Source of the DNA: Pseudoalteromonas sp. N1230-9
GTDB lineage: Bacteria; Pseudomonadota; Gammaproteobacteria; Enterobacterales; Alteromonadaceae
Direction: 5' to 3'
DNA length: 64,000 nt
NCBI RefSeq assembly: GCF_032716425.1
Contig: NZ_CP090420.1
Coordinates: forward strand, 372,001-436,000
The notes under the pieces were generated by a model that did not search any database, was not told the DNA's origin, and saw only the letters and a program-made list of their open reading frames with translations. Positions 46,422 to 56,003 of this stretch are shown here, piece by piece. The translations under genes and the position numbers were made by a program. Each line of letters starts with the position of its first letter. Within the stretch, counting starts at the first letter, position 1.

Positions 46422-47633
46422 ATGCTCGTTGCTCTCGTCGATACACTTAAACAACTGCGCTACCAAATTGCCCATCTTGAAGATGATACTCTTGCTACAG
46501 AATATCCTGAACTTGATAACTTTATACATCAAGTTGGATTGACTGTTGCTGAATCAAGAAAAGACTTAACTTTTCTATATCAATTCTTGTATGTTTACGG
46601 CCGAAAATCAGAAGCAACATTTAATCGCTTTCGAAATGAACTTGAGCGATTCTGCTTATGGGCATGGTTAATTGCTGAAAAATCAGTTTTTGATCTAAAG
46701 CGTGACGATATTGAAGCCTATGTTGATTTTATGGTTGAACCAGATTCAGCCTGGTTATCAAATTCAGTTCAATGGCGTTATAAAGATGAACAAGGGATAA
46801 GACGACTAAATACAAATTGGCGCCCTTTCATCAATAGAGAAAATATAGCAAGCCAACAAACACTCGCCGCTATGTTTACAGCACTCAATGTTTTTTATAA
46901 GTTTGCAATTTTAGAAGAAAAAACATTTGCTAACTTTGTACCCGTTGTTAAAAAGAATAGCCCTTACTTAGTGGTGCAATCGCAAATCAAAATCCCCGAT
47001 ACACTCAGTGATATTCAATGGGAATATGTTTTTGGTGTTACTCGGGATTTATGTGAACAACAACCTGATTTAGAAAGAAATTTATTCACTCTTGCTTGCT
47101 TAAAAGGATTGTACTTACGAATATCTGAGTTATCAGAACGACCTCAGTGGTCACCCGTTATGTCACATTTTTGGCAAGATAATGATGGCTTTTGGTTTTT
47201 AAGAATAATGGGGAAAGGCAATAAATTACGTGATGTTACTTTAAGCGAAGATTTTATCACGTACCTAAAACGTTACAGACTTTACCGTGGTCTACCTGCC
47301 CTGCCCCGCGTTGATGAAGCTGAACCGCTTGTTCACAAAATTCGTGGTAAAGGGGGAATGACTGTTCGACAAATTCGCCGTTTAGTACAGCAAAGTTTTG
47401 ATTTAGCAAAACAATCATTATTAGATGACGGCTTTAAAGATGATGCGGAACAACTTGAAGCTGCCACGGCTCACTGGCTAAGACATACAGGTGCAACACA
47501 CGATGCGCAAACAAGACCTCTTAAGCATTTATCTGAAGATTTAGGTCATGCCAAAATAGCTACAACAGATCAAATTTATATTCAAACTAATATAAAAGAA
47601 CGCGCAAAGTCTGGAATAAAAAGGAAAATCTAA
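46422..47633 (+). CDS. Tyrosine site-specific recombinase (integrase family)
   Basis: A 403-residue tyrosine recombinase. All catalytic positions are visible: Arg233 (LRISEL), Lys265 (MGKGNK), His351 and Arg354 (HWLRH), His376 (LGHAK) and nucleophile Tyr386 (DQIYIQT). The N-terminal half (about 45-175) is the core-binding SAM-like domain. No other phage or transposon genes are adjacent, and it overlaps the antiporter gene by one base (TAATG), so it looks resident rather than part of a mobile element. A role in resolving replicon dimers is possible. No ribosome site is evident at this ATG. Confidence 0.9.
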   Translation: MLVALVDTLKQLRYQIAHLEDDTLATEYPELDNFIHQVGLTVAESRKDLTFLYQFLYVYGRKSEATFNRFRNELERFCLWAWLIAEKSVFDLKRDDIEAYVDFMVEPDSAWLSNSVQWRYKDEQGIRRLNTNWRPFINRENIASQQTLAAMFTALNVFYKFAILEEKTFANFVPVVKKNSPYLVVQSQIKIPDTLSDIQWEYVFGVTRDLCEQQPDLERNLFTLACLKGLYLRISELSERPQWSPVMSHFWQDNDGFWFLRIMGKGNKLRDVTLSEDFITYLKRYRLYRGLPALPRVDEAEPLVHKIRGKGGMTVRQIRRLVQQSFDLAKQSLLDDGFKDDAEQLEAATAHWLRHTGATHDAQTRPLKHLSEDLGHAKIATTDQIYIQTNIKERAKSGIKRKI

Positions 47634-48820
47634 TGGAATATACAATACTTGCGTTAGTCGGTTTAGCTCTTTTATTTTACTCACTGACAATCCGTCAGTT
47701 AGAGCGAACAGAAATTACTGGGCCGATGTTTTTTGTGTTAGTAGGAATTGCAATGTCTTACTTTTTACCGAGCGAGTTTAAGCTAGGCGATGCTGGACTC
47801 AGTGACATTTTACCTTTGGTTGAATTAACCTTAAGCATTTTTTTATTTACCGATGCAGCAAAATCAAAACTAACCGTTTTAAAACATAGTTATCAGTACC
47901 CTAGCCTGTTACTTTTTGTAGCTTTACCATTGACATTACTGTTAGGTGTTGCCGGTGCTTTGTTTTTCTTTTCTGAGTTATCACTTTTTCAATCTGCATT
48001 GATCGCGATTATTTTAACGCCAACTGATGCCGCGCTTAGTAAGGGAATTTTAGAATGTACATCGGTTCCAGAGAAAGTTCGCGAAGGAATAAATACGGAA
48101 AGTGGTTTGAACGACGGTCTTTGCGTACCCATCTTTTTAGTTTTACTTTTATTAGCTCAAAATCCAGAAAGTGCTGTAACTACCGTTGATACTCTACTTG
48201 TTTTTGCAAGAGAGTTAGGAGTAGCACTTGTTATTGCTGGCGTGTCGATGGCCGTCTTTATTCCACTTTTAAAAATTGCATTAGCACGTCATTACTTTGC
48301 AAATAATAGCAGTCCATTTTTATTGATTGGTTTAGTCATGGCAATTTTCTCTTTAACACAGAATTTTCATGGCAGTGGTTTTATTGCTGTTTTTGTAGCG
48401 GGACTTTTATTCGATTACTTAGCCCCTAAAAAAGTACGTTTAACATTAGTTAAAGATTCTGAACATATCGCTGAATTCGTTGCGCTACTGATTTGGTGTT
48501 TATTCGGTTTTGTATGTGGTCACTTAATTGTGAATGATATTACCTGGCCAATTGTTTTTTATGCGCTATTAAGTGTGACGATTTTTAGAATTGTGCCGGT
48601 ACTGCTTTCACTTATGTTTACTAATCTAAACTTCAAAGATAAATTAACTTTTGCTTGGTTTGGTCCACGAGGTTTGGCGTCTATCGTTTTTACTTTAATG
48701 GTGATGGATACAGATATTGTGAACAAAGAGCAAATAGCCACCGTAACATTAACAACCATTTTATTTAGTGTTTTTATTCATGGCGTGAGTACTAAGCCGA
48801 TCGCAAAAAGTTACCAATAA
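47633..48820 (+). CDS. Cation:proton antiporter, NhaP/CPA1 type
   Basis: A 395-residue polytopic membrane protein. Twelve or so helices, with FLFTDAAKSKL, IILTPTDAALSKG (a TPTD-type unwound motif of CPA antiporters) and INTESGLNDGLCVPIF carrying the conserved ND pair. It would exchange Na+ or K+ for protons. Its start overlaps the recombinase stop (TAATG), an odd pairing for an antiporter. A bidirectional terminator follows immediately. Confidence 0.9.
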   Translation: MEYTILALVGLALLFYSLTIRQLERTEITGPMFFVLVGIAMSYFLPSEFKLGDAGLSDILPLVELTLSIFLFTDAAKSKLTVLKHSYQYPSLLLFVALPLTLLLGVAGALFFFSELSLFQSALIAIILTPTDAALSKGILECTSVPEKVREGINTESGLNDGLCVPIFLVLLLLAQNPESAVTTVDTLLVFARELGVALVIAGVSMAVFIPLLKIALARHYFANNSSPFLLIGLVMAIFSLTQNFHGSGFIAVFVAGLLFDYLAPKKVRLTLVKDSEHIAEFVALLIWCLFGFVCGHLIVNDITWPIVFYALLSVTIFRIVPVLLSLMFTNLNFKDKLTFAWFGPRGLASIVFTLMVMDTDIVNKEQIATVTLTTILFSVFIHGVSTKPIAKSYQ

Positions 48821-48822
48821 AA

Positions 48823-48841
48823 AAGGCGCGTAACGCGCCTT
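48823..48841. terminator. Bidirectional terminator between antiporter and ydiJ
   Basis: AAGGCGCG-TAA-CGCGCCTT, eight perfect pairs, with A/T runs on both sides, between convergent genes. Confidence 0.85.
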
Positions 48842-48855
48842 ATTTATTTTAAAAA

Positions 48856-51800
48856 TTAGAGTAGCTCTGCAATTAATTGCAGTGGATGTTTTGGTTTAAA
48901 TTTTTCATAGCGTTTCACTTGGCTACGACAAGAAAATCCAGTTGCTAAAATAGTTTCAGGCTCATTATTAGAAATAATCGGTTGCCAACTCATTTCATAA
49001 AGTGCCCGTGAATTTTCTTGGTTTTGTTTTTCATGGCCATAGGTTCCTGCCATACCACAACAACCTGTACTAGTCGTATCTAGTTGTAAATTTAAATCAG
49101 CAAAAATAGTTTGCCAAACTTTAGATGCATTTGGCATAGCTGTTGTTTCAGTACAATGACTTAACAATTTAAATGGCGAATTCGATTTTGTGGCAAGAGT
49201 AACCTGTTTGAAGTTTTGCGTTTGAAGCCATTCATGCGCAAGTTCAACTTTAAAATCTCCACGGTTCTCTTTTAAAATTGACACATATTCATCTCGGTAA
49301 CACATAACCAAAGATGCATCGAGCCCAACTAAAGGTGCATTGATTTCACTGAGTGAATTTAAAAACTCAGCTGCATTTTTTGCTGTTGTTTTAAATTCAT
49401 TTAAAAACCCTTTTACATGCTGTGCTTTACCATTAGGTTTAAATGGTAATAGCATTGCTTTTTTGCCTAACGCTTTAATGACTTTAATAAAGCTTTCAAC
49501 TAATTCGGCTTCGTAAAAACTCGTAAATGGATCTTGAACTATCAATACATATTCAGCTTGTTGTTCTTTGGAAAGCGAATTAAGTAATTCAAAATTAAAT
49601 TGCTGATCTTTAGAAATACGTTTAGAAAGTTGCGGTACGCTTAAGCTTGGCGTATCAACATAACCAATTGTATTTTTAATTAAACCAGAAACTAGTTTTG
49701 TATTTACAATCGGATTTACCACTTTAGCAAACTTGGCCATTACCGGCGCCGTTTGTTCGATGCCTGCCACTAAGTAATCTTTTGCTGGGCGTGCATAATA
49801 ACTATGGTAGAAATTTAAAAAGCGTGAACGGAATGTTGGTACGTCAACTTTAATTGGGCATGCAGTTGTACATGCTTTACAAGCTAAACATTCGTCCATT
49901 GATTCTTTCACTTCATGAGAGAAATCATAAACGCCCTTCTTCTTATCGCGACTATGTTGATAGCGCTCCCACCAAGTGATTACTTCACCATTGATCAATT
50001 CTTTTTCAACATTGAGTAAATCAATATTTTCAGACTCTTGAAGTCGTAACCATTCGCGCATTAAACTCGCGCGACCTTTTGGTGAATATCGGCGGTCACC
50101 TGTTACTTTATAAGACGGACACATTGGTGATTTTTCATCGTAGTTAAAACACAGACCATTACCATTACAGGTCATCGCGTTATTAAATTCTGTTTTAACA
50201 TCGATAGAAATTTCTTTGTCGAACCAGGCTCGCTTTTGATCGTCAACAGAAACGAGTGAGTCTTTACTTTCAATTGGCGTACAGATTTTACCAGGGTTTA
50301 CTCTGTTATTTGGATCAAATGCCGCTTTAATTTTTCGAAGTTGTGTAAATAAATGCTCGCCAAAAAATTCAGGGCCATATTCACTTCGATATCCTTTGCC
50401 GTGCTCACCCCACATTAAGCCGCCATATTTGGCCGTCAGTTTAACGACTTCATCAGAAATATGACGAAGCAATTTTTCTTGCTCAGGTTCACACATATCT
50501 AAAGCAGGTCGTACGTGTAAAACACCCGCATCAACATGGCCAAACATACCATATTGAAGATTGTGGTTATCGAGAAGTTCGCGAAACTCGACAATGAAAT
50601 CTGCTAAGTTTTCTGGAGGTACTGCAGTATCTTCAGCAAAAGCTAATGGTTTTTGATTGCCTTTTACATTCCCTAAAAGACCCACTGACTTTTTACGCAT
50701 TGCATAAATTTTTAAAATATCAGCCTTGTCATTCGTTAACTGATAACCGATCACGCCATTAGTTTGCTTTGCAACACATTTATCAAGTAACTTACAAAGA
50801 GTGTCTACTTTGTCTTTTATGTCTTCTGGTGAAACCGCATTAAACTCAACCATGTTGAGCCCTTGCATATCTTTGTTTTCAACATCGGTTATTAAGTTCG
50901 ATACTGAATGCCAAATGATATCTTCTCGAGCAAGGTTAAGCACTTTACTGTCGACTGTTTCTACCGAAGTTGCATTTGCTGCGACTAGAAAGGGGGAATG
51001 ACGAAGTGCAGAATCAAAGCTATCGTATTTAATGTTAATTAAAGTCTTAAATTCTGCAATTGGCGTAATGTTAAGTTTCGCTTCTGTAACAATACCTAAA
51101 GAACCTTCGGAGCCAGTAATTAATCGGCTCATATCAAAGGTTTGTAAATCATCAGAAAAAATATGTTCTAAATCGTAACCGGTAAGAAAACGGTTTAAAC
51201 GTGGGAATTTTTCTAAAATAGCATCACGGTTTTCAAGGCCAATATCGATAACTGTTTTATATAATTTACCTACAGTCGTGTTTTGTTCAGCAATTACTTT
51301 TGCTTTTTCAATAGGCATAGAGGTTGTTGACATTTCAGTGCCATCAACAAGATAAGTAGTAAGGCCTAAAACGTGATCACTGGTTTTGCCATAAACCAAA
51401 GAGCCTTGACCAGAGGCATCTGTATTTATCATGCCACCGATTGTTGCTCGGTTACTTGTTGATAAATCGGGCGCAAAGAAAAAACCATAAGGGCGTAAAA
51501 AGTCATTTAATTGATCTTTGATTACACCTGTCTGCACGCGTACCCAGTTTTCTTCGACATTGATTTCTAAGATTTCACGCATATAACGTGATAAATCAAC
51601 AACTATACCGGGTGTTAGCGATTGGCCATTAGTACCCGTACCGCCACCGCGTGGACCAAATGTCAGTGATAAAAACGGATCACGTGAAGCAATTTGCATA
51701 GCAAGTTGTATGTCTTTTGCAGACTTTGGAAAGATGACACCTTGAGGTACTTGTTGGTAAACGCTGTTATCGGTCGATAAACTTAAACGTGTAGAAAAGC

Positions 51801-51900
51801 TTGCATCGGTATCACCACTAAAACCTTGTTTTTTAATTGTTTCTAAGTAATTAGAAACGAGTTCTGTGGCGGCTTGTTGTTGGCTTATTGTTGCTATCAT
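48856..51900 (-). CDS. ydiJ: FAD/Fe-S oxidoreductase YdiJ (D-2-hydroxyglutarate dehydrogenase family)
   Basis: A 1014-residue fusion close to E. coli YdiJ in length. The N-terminal FAD-binding domain has the PCMH motif FGPRGGGTGTNGQSLTPG (about 82-99) and SNRATIGGMINTDASGQGS; an FAD-linked oxidase C-terminal domain follows. A ferredoxin-like part has CLACKACTTACP and an N-terminal Cys-rich stretch (CNGNGLC...CPSY); the C-terminus has a CCG domain (STGCCGMAG). YdiJ-type proteins oxidise D-2-hydroxyglutarate, a by-product of serine synthesis; the exact substrate here is not proven. Stand-alone gene. Confidence 0.93.
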   Translation of the reverse strand: MIATISQQQAATELVSNYLETIKKQGFSGDTDASFSTRLSLSTDNSVYQQVPQGVIFPKSAKDIQLAMQIASRDPFLSLTFGPRGGGTGTNGQSLTPGIVVDLSRYMREILEINVEENWVRVQTGVIKDQLNDFLRPYGFFFAPDLSTSNRATIGGMINTDASGQGSLVYGKTSDHVLGLTTYLVDGTEMSTTSMPIEKAKVIAEQNTTVGKLYKTVIDIGLENRDAILEKFPRLNRFLTGYDLEHIFSDDLQTFDMSRLITGSEGSLGIVTEAKLNITPIAEFKTLINIKYDSFDSALRHSPFLVAANATSVETVDSKVLNLAREDIIWHSVSNLITDVENKDMQGLNMVEFNAVSPEDIKDKVDTLCKLLDKCVAKQTNGVIGYQLTNDKADILKIYAMRKKSVGLLGNVKGNQKPLAFAEDTAVPPENLADFIVEFRELLDNHNLQYGMFGHVDAGVLHVRPALDMCEPEQEKLLRHISDEVVKLTAKYGGLMWGEHGKGYRSEYGPEFFGEHLFTQLRKIKAAFDPNNRVNPGKICTPIESKDSLVSVDDQKRAWFDKEISIDVKTEFNNAMTCNGNGLCFNYDEKSPMCPSYKVTGDRRYSPKGRASLMREWLRLQESENIDLLNVEKELINGEVITWWERYQHSRDKKKGVYDFSHEVKESMDECLACKACTTACPIKVDVPTFRSRFLNFYHSYYARPAKDYLVAGIEQTAPVMAKFAKVVNPIVNTKLVSGLIKNTIGYVDTPSLSVPQLSKRISKDQQFNFELLNSLSKEQQAEYVLIVQDPFTSFYEAELVESFIKVIKALGKKAMLLPFKPNGKAQHVKGFLNEFKTTAKNAAEFLNSLSEINAPLVGLDASLVMCYRDEYVSILKENRGDFKVELAHEWLQTQNFKQVTLATKSNSPFKLLSHCTETTAMPNASKVWQTIFADLNLQLDTTSTGCCGMAGTYGHEKQNQENSRALYEMSWQPIISNNEPETILATGFSCRSQVKRYEKFKPKHPLQLIAELL

Positions 51901-52047
51901 GACGGTGATAAATTAAGGCATTTTGCAAATTATATCATGCTAATAGCCAAGATAAATTGAAGATTTTACAGTTTGTAACACTCTTTTTATCGATTTAGGG
52001 GGCAATACTTTTATACTGTGTATTAAAGCAGCAAATGAGATAGTCAG

Positions 52048-52256
52048 ATGAAAAAAATTGCATTAATCAGTTTAGGTGCCTTGTGCATGTTATTGGGTTT
52101 AGTTTTGTCATTATTCCCGGACCGTCGCTGATCTTCTTTATTGCAGGACTTTTCTGTTTATCTTTTTACTATCCTAAAGCGCGTGATTATTTAACCTTGT
52201 GCCAAAAGGCACTTACTAAGTCATGTGCCTATATTGATAAAAAACTTGCTCGCTGA
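52048..52256 (+). pseudogene. Frameshifted gene for a small PGPG-motif membrane protein
   Basis: From ATG 52048 the frame gives MKKIALISLGALCMLLGLVL then SLFPDRR and a stop at codon 28. In the -1 frame from the same region the reading continues IPGPSLIFFIAGLFCLSFYY, then a basic helical tail ending KKLAR at a TGA (52254-52256). Joined, they make a 69-residue two-helix protein of the PGPGW-like transmembrane type. The total length of 209 bases is one short of 70 codons, so one base is missing near 52112-52118. True inactivation or a sequencing error are both possible. Confidence 0.7.
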
Positions 52257-52260
52257 TTTA

Positions 52261-52528
52261 AAGGGCGTGTTGCCCTTTGTAGATTAGACTTTGTTCACTC
52301 TAGGGGCGATTTAATCGCGGCGCGAGATTTGTAACCTAGTGGGCTAAGTAAAAATCGAGCAACAAAGAGTTAATCGCCCCTAGGAAGAACCCGAAGAGCA
52401 GCGCGTGTTTGACATTGATGCTGCGTTATCACCTATTTATGTGGAACAACCACACTACACAGGCTCTGCCTTGCCTAAATACCAAACACACTGCTGCAAA
52501 ATCAATCATAAAAGGTCAACACGCCCTT
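52261..52528. mobile_element. MITE-like non-coding element with terminal inverted repeats
   Basis: 268 bp bounded by AAGGGCGTGTTGCCCTTT (left) and AAAGGTCAACACGCCCTT (right): the outer 12 bases are perfect inverted repeats. Inside, CTAGGGGCGATT (52300-52311) is repeated inverted as AATCGCCCCTAG (52372-52383). No reading frame of note. It starts 4 bases after the stop of the frameshifted gene. No clear target duplication was seen. The structure suits a non-autonomous element or a large folded repeat. Confidence 0.6.
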
Positions 52529-52537
52529 CGAAGTAAC

Positions 52538-52566
52538 AAAAATGCCAGCTAAGTGCTGGCATTTTT
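52538..52566. terminator. Terminator downstream of ppsA
   Basis: AAAAATGCCAGC and GCTGGCATTTTT, twelve perfect pairs around TAAGT. Works for ppsA on the minus strand and is symmetrical enough to act both ways. Confidence 0.9.
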
Positions 52567-52600
52567 ATATTAGGTTCTTTATTTTAGTTAAATAAAGTAC

Positions 52601-54976
52601 TTAGTCGGCTAATTTCTTAGCAAGATATAACCACGTTTCCAATACTGTATCTGGGTTTAGAGAAACAGAATCAATGCCCTGCTCAACTAACCAAGCTGCA
52701 AAGTCTTCATGATCTGAAGGACCTTGGCCACAAATACCTACGTATTTGCCTTTTGCTTTAGCTGTTTGAATAGCCATTGATAATAGTTTCTTGATTGCAG
52801 GGTTACGCTCATCAAATAGATGGGCAATTAAACCTGAATCACGGTCAAGACCTAATGTTAACTGAGTTAAGTCATTTGAACCGATAGAGAAACCATCGAA
52901 ATACTCTAAGAACTCATCTGCAAGTAACGCGTTTGATGGTAATTCACACATCATGATTACTTTAAGACCATTTTCGCCACGTTTAAGGCCGTGCTCTTCT
53001 AGTAATTCAATAACGCGTTTACCCTCTTCAAGTGTACGAACAAATGGGATCATGATTTCAATATTAGTCATACCCATTTCGTTGCGAACGCGTTTAATCG
53101 CTTCACACTCTAACGCGAAACAGTCACGGAAATCTTCAGAGATATAACGTGCTGCACCACGGAAACCAATCATTGGGTTTTCTTCTTCCGGCTCATATTG
53201 CTGGCCGCCAACAAGGTTTGCATATTCGTTTGACTTGAAGTCAGACATACGAACAATTACACGCTCAGGTGCAAATGCACAACCTAGTGTTGCAATACCT
53301 TCAACAAGCTTAGAAATGTAGAATTCAACTGGCGATTCATAACCTGCCATCATCTCTGAAATTTCAGCTTTAAGCTCGTCTGACTGTGCATCAAAGTTAA
53401 GAAGTGCTTTAGGGTGAACACCAATCATTCGGTTGATTACGAATTCAACACGCGCTAGACCTACACCTGCATGGGGTAAGCGTGCAAAGTCAAATGCACG
53501 ATCAGGGTTACCCACGTTCATCATAACTTTCATTGGTAATTCAGGCATTTCATCAACACGTGAAGTAAGTACTTCGTAATCTAAAATACCTTCGTAGATG
53601 TAACCTGTGTCACCTTCGGCGCACGATACTGTTACATCTTGGCCTGCTTTAATTAAATCAGTTGCGTTACCACAACCAACAACTGCAGGAATACCTAATT
53701 CACGTGCAATGATTGCCGCATGACAAGTACGGCCACCGCGGTTTGTAACAATCGCAGCAGCACGTTTCATGATTGGTTCCCAATCAGGGTCAGTCATGTC
53801 AGTAACTAGAATGTCACCTTGTTGTACTTTGTCCATTTCATCAATTGAATCGAGTACACGTACTGTACCTGAACCAATTTTGTGACCAATTGCACGGCCT
53901 TCAGCAACAACTGTACTTGTACCGTTTAATTGGAAACGCTCCATCACGTTAGCGTCTTCGTTTGAACGAACTGTTTCTGGACGTGCTTGAACGATATACA
54001 GTTTACCGTCGTTACCGTCTTTTGCCCACTCGATGTCCATTGGACGACCGTAGTGTTTTTCAATGATCACAGCTTGCTTTGCAAGTTCTTGAACTTCAGC
54101 ATCTGTGATTGAGAATTTGTTTGAAAGTGACGAATCTACATCAACAATTTCAACTTGCTTACCATGTGACTCATCCGCAGAGTAAATCATTTGAATTGCT
54201 TTTGAGCCAATATTACGGCGAACTACTGCTGGTTTACCGTTAGCAAGAGTTGGTTTGTGAACATAAAATTCATCTGGGTTTACAGCACCCTGTACAACCA
54301 TTTCACCAAGACCATAGCTTGAAGTTACAAATACAACATCTTCAAAGCCAGATTCAGTATCAATACTGAACATAACACCTGAAGAAGCTTTATCTGAACG
54401 TACCATGCGTTGGATACCAGCTGATAATGCAACACCACGGTGATCATAACCTTGGTGAACACGGTAAGAAATTGCGCGGTCATTAAATAGTGAGGCAAAC
54501 ACGTGTTTGATTGCAGTCATTACTGAATCTATACCACGTACGTTTAAAAACGTTTCTTGTTGTCCTGCGAATGAAGCATCTGGCATGTCTTCTGCTGTAG
54601 CAGACGAGCGAACTGCAAATGAAACATCTTGTGATGCGTCGCCATGTAATTGGCTATATGCGTCGCGGATGGCTTGGTCTAGGTTAGGTTGGAATGGTGT
54701 ATCGATAATCCATTGGCGGATTTCGGCACCGACTTTAGCGAGTGTATTTACATCATCCACATCCAATGTGTCTAAAATATCGTGGATTTTTGAGTTTAGC
54801 CCTGATTGTTCAAGGAACTCGTTGAATGCATCAGCGGTTGTAGCGAAACCACCTGGCACTTGAACACCAGCGTTAGCTAGGTTTGAGATCATTTCACCCA
54901 GTGAAGCGTTTTTACCGCCAACACGTGGAACATCTTGCATACCAAGCTCTTGATACCAGAGAACGTATTCTTGCAC
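52601..54976 (-). CDS. ppsA: Phosphoenolpyruvate synthase
   Basis: A 791-residue enzyme converting pyruvate and ATP to PEP, AMP and phosphate for gluconeogenesis. I start it at GTG 54976 (product begins [20 protein letters not shown]) because GGAGA lies 8 bases before and relatives begin there; a longer frame adds seven residues. The ATP-grasp N-domain, the phosphohistidine domain with [21 protein letters not shown] (active His near 415) and the PEP-utilising C-domain ([28 protein letters not shown]) are all present. Divergent from its regulator ppsR. Confidence 0.96.
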   Translation of the reverse strand: MQEYVLWYQELGMQDVPRVGGKNASLGEMISNLANAGVQVPGGFATTADAFNEFLEQSGLNSKIHDILDTLDVDDVNTLAKVGAEIRQWIIDTPFQPNLDQAIRDAYSQLHGDASQDVSFAVRSSATAEDMPDASFAGQQETFLNVRGIDSVMTAIKHVFASLFNDRAISYRVHQGYDHRGVALSAGIQRMVRSDKASSGVMFSIDTESGFEDVVFVTSSYGLGEMVVQGAVNPDEFYVHKPTLANGKPAVVRRNIGSKAIQMIYSADESHGKQVEIVDVDSSLSNKFSITDAEVQELAKQAVIIEKHYGRPMDIEWAKDGNDGKLYIVQARPETVRSNEDANVMERFQLNGTSTVVAEGRAIGHKIGSGTVRVLDSIDEMDKVQQGDILVTDMTDPDWEPIMKRAAAIVTNRGGRTCHAAIIARELGIPAVVGCGNATDLIKAGQDVTVSCAEGDTGYIYEGILDYEVLTSRVDEMPELPMKVMMNVGNPDRAFDFARLPHAGVGLARVEFVINRMIGVHPKALLNFDAQSDELKAEISEMMAGYESPVEFYISKLVEGIATLGCAFAPERVIVRMSDFKSNEYANLVGGQQYEPEEENPMIGFRGAARYISEDFRDCFALECEAIKRVRNEMGMTNIEIMIPFVRTLEEGKRVIELLEEHGLKRGENGLKVIMMCELPSNALLADEFLEYFDGFSIGSNDLTQLTLGLDRDSGLIAHLFDERNPAIKKLLSMAIQTAKAKGKYVGICGQGPSDHEDFAAWLVEQGIDSVSLNPDTVLETWLYLAKKLAD

Positions 54977-55129
54977 GGATCTTTCTCCATAAAACAAATT
55001 GTAGTACTAACTGTGAGAGTTAAGAAAGAAAACCTTCTAAAAAGGTCAGCTTCATTCTACACTGGCAACAGACCTCACGTAAACCGTGAAGCCCCTATTT
55101 TGCAGATAAAGGTAATAAAAAGGTTAATT

Positions 55130-55939
55130 ATGAGAACTGCATTCTATATTTCTGACGGAACAGCTATCACCTCTGAAGTCTTTGGTCATGCGACCTTATC
55201 TATGTTTCCTGTTGAGTTTAATCACAAAACAATCCCATTTGTTGAAACAGAAAAAAAAGCAATTGAAGTTAAGAACTTAATTAATTCGACTGCTCAACGT
55301 GATGGTGAGCAGCCACTCGTGTTCTTTACTTTTGTTAACCACGAGCTAAGTGAAATTATTAAATCGTCTTGCGCAGTGTGTTATGACTTTTTATCACAAT
55401 ACAGTGATAAAATTTCTCAAGAGTTAAAAGTTGCGCCGGTACCGAAGGTTCATAGAACGCATTCAATGCACGAGAAAAGTTATGATTTTCGTATTGATGC
55501 GGTTAACTATGCGTTGACTAATGATGATGGCGCTAACATTAAAAACTACTCTGAAGCCGACATTATTTTAGTGGGTGTTAGCAGAAGCGGTAAAACACCG
55601 ACTAGTTTATACTTGGCATTACAATATGGTATTAAAGCAGCTAATTACCCGCTTACAGAAGATGATTTAGAAAGAGGCAGCCTGCCTGAGTGTTTAAAAG
55701 CTTACAAACATAAACTATTTGGTTTAACGATTGACCCTGTTCGCCTTGCCGATATTCGCCAGCGTCGAATGGCAAATTCAAAATATGCGTCTTTAAAACA
55801 GTGTCGTATTGAAGTGCGTGAAGTAGAAATGCTTTATAAAAAGCAGAAGATTCAATTTTTAAATTCAACTCATCATTCTGTAGAAGAAATTTCTGCAAAG
55901 ATTATATCTGATACTGGACTTGAAAGACGTAAGTACTAA
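55130..55939 (+). CDS. ppsR: PEP synthase regulatory protein (bifunctional kinase/pyrophosphorylase)
   Basis: A 269-residue DUF299 protein that inactivates PEP synthase by ADP-dependent phosphorylation of a Thr near the active His, and reactivates it with phosphate. The start at 55130 gives the family beginning MRTAFYISDGTAIT; a longer frame upstream runs through the ppsA start region and is not real. The P-loop GVSRSGKT is at 149-156. It is divergent from ppsA with 153 bp between, the standard arrangement. Confidence 0.95.
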   Translation: MRTAFYISDGTAITSEVFGHATLSMFPVEFNHKTIPFVETEKKAIEVKNLINSTAQRDGEQPLVFFTFVNHELSEIIKSSCAVCYDFLSQYSDKISQELKVAPVPKVHRTHSMHEKSYDFRIDAVNYALTNDDGANIKNYSEADIILVGVSRSGKTPTSLYLALQYGIKAANYPLTEDDLERGSLPECLKAYKHKLFGLTIDPVRLADIRQRRMANSKYASLKQCRIEVREVEMLYKKQKIQFLNSTHHSVEEISAKIISDTGLERRKY

Positions 55940-55960
55940 CTTATTTTAGTATCGGACATT

Positions 55961-55989
55961 AAAAAAGGCTGCAATGTGCAGCCTTTTTT
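55961..55989. terminator. Bidirectional terminator between ppsR and DAHP synthase
   Basis: AAAAAAGGCTGCA-ATG-TGCAGCCTTTTTT, 13 perfect pairs and T runs on both strands, between convergent genes. Confidence 0.93.
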
Positions 55990-56003
55990 TGGATAACTTA
56001 GTG

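Noticed and set aside
52105..52120. Programmed -1 ribosomal frameshift joining the two parts of the small membrane-protein gene
   Set aside because: No X-XXY-YYZ slippery heptamer and no obvious downstream pseudoknot; a one-base deletion or sequencing error is simpler.
54935..55129. Long N-terminal extension of ppsR
   Set aside because: It reads through the ppsA start and promoter region; the family start MRTAFYISDGTA lies at 55130.
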